Shown piece by piece: positions 12,513 to 12,832 of a DNA stretch of 12,832 bases. Each line of letters begins with the position of its first letter. Positions within the stretch are counted from its first letter, which is position 1. The position numbers and the translations under genes are program-made. Source of the DNA: a bacterium (GTDB lineage: Bacteria; Patescibacteriota; Patescibacteriia; 2-12-FULL-60-25); contig JANLIO010000032.1 of assembly GCA_024654265.1 (NCBI GenBank), positions 1 through 12,832 on the forward strand, read 5' to 3'. Below the pieces are notes generated by a model that had not been told where the DNA came from, searched no databases, and was given only the letters and a program-made list of their open reading frames with translations.

Positions 12513-12604
12513 TAGTCATTATACAAAAAAATTTGGAGGGGTTTGGGGAGGAATCCTCCGCTTGCTCCGCTGTTTTCTTTTGGCGAAATTCGGGCGGGCT
12601 TCAA
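12513..12604. other. Short intergenic spacer with G-rich and direct-repeat elements
   Basis: This 92-base spacer lies between the terminator and the stop of the synthetase-like gene. It contains a G-rich stretch, GGAGGGGTTTGGGGAGG (12535-12551), a small palindrome GGAGG-AAT-CCTCC (12547-12559), and two copies of CTCCGCT-like sequence (12555 and 12565 regions). The 11-mer GGGGTTTGGGG also occurs inverted at 17-27. No gene is seen. Confidence 0.5.
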
Positions 12605-12832
12605 TTATGGATAAGTTTCAATATCTTTTAATCTCGGATATAAAATTGCATCTTTAATATCATCACGACATAAAATCCAAGTAATAAATCTTTCTATTCC
12701 CAAACCAAAACCGGAAGTCGTTTTATAATCTGGAAGTTTTCGTAAATTCATATACCATTCATATGGCTCTAAATATATATTTTGTCTAGTTAATGAATCC
12801 ACCATCTCTTGATAATTATCCTGTCTTTGACC
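12605..12832 (-). CDS. Asparaginyl-tRNA synthetase-like protein, C-terminal fragment
   Basis: Only the last 75 residues lie in the window; the gene continues past the right edge. GFGLGIERF is motif 3 of class II synthetases, where the Arg binds ATP. It is preceded by LEPYEWYMNLRK and followed by ITWILCRDDIKDAILYPRL. As I recall them, eukaryotic cytosolic AsnRS enzymes end in GLERFLTWILNRYHIRDVCLYPR, while bacterial AsnRS has an FPRTP ending. The fragment is closer to the first. It may be a tRNA-charging AsnRS or a synthetase-like enzyme with another amino acid ligase job, which the missing anticodon-binding domain would decide. The visible part is only about 29% GC (68 of 232 bases from 12601), far below the rest. 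The ATG at 12805 is internal: the frame stays open to the window edge. Confidence 0.75.
   Translation of the reverse strand, partial: GQRQDNYQEMVDSLTRQNIYLEPYEWYMNLRKLPDYKTTSGFGLGIERFITWILCRDDIKDAILYPRLKDIETYP

Overview
This window looks like chromosomal DNA of a Patescibacteria (CPR) organism. Three things point that way: two-helix T4SS-pilin-type proteins in series; a small PaaX/Cas2-fold regulator directly upstream of ychF; and a surface lipoprotein whose last residues resemble the end domain of large CPR envelope proteins. TAA, TAG and TGA all end genes, so the reassigned-TGA code of some CPR lineages does not apply. Every protein gene recognised lies on the minus strand; the only plus-strand gene is a tRNA. 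The lineage is inferred from gene content and was not tested by any search.

From right to left (direction of transcription): the window opens inside an AT-rich class II aminoacyl-tRNA synthetase gene (12832-12605). It resembles the eukaryotic type of AsnRS at its C-terminus. Next come a bidirectional terminator and a plus-strand tRNA-Ala(GGC). Then follows a GC-rich, single-gene transcription unit for a Ser/Thr-linker lipoprotein. It has a good promoter, a perfect Shine-Dalgarno, a GTG start and a terminator.

Positions 10765-6993 hold a three-gene MacA/MacB-like ABC export operon: HlyD-type adaptor, ATPase and FtsX-like permease. Each stop codon is one base from the next start. The adaptor carries an insert of about 170 residues or more between its coiled-coil arms. 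A 350-base gap follows, with a 39-bp tandem repeat and a phased array of three 8-bp palindromes.

Positions 6642-481 form a compact run of seven genes with gaps of 1-37 bases: PaaX/Cas2-fold regulator, YchF GTPase, GalU, solute-binding lipoprotein, and three T4SS-pilin-type membrane proteins. The first-translated pilin-type protein carries three or four cysteine-rich modules. Their spacing (C-x6-C-x3..5-C-x11-C ... CC) resembles a beta-defensin pattern, and a reduced module occurs in the second. With the orphan solute-binding protein, these form the best candidate for an undescribed cell-surface system here. The left end (1-480) has no supported gene; it holds a cluster of REP-like palindromic repeats and a terminator.

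All functional calls come from reading motifs by eye; no database search was run.
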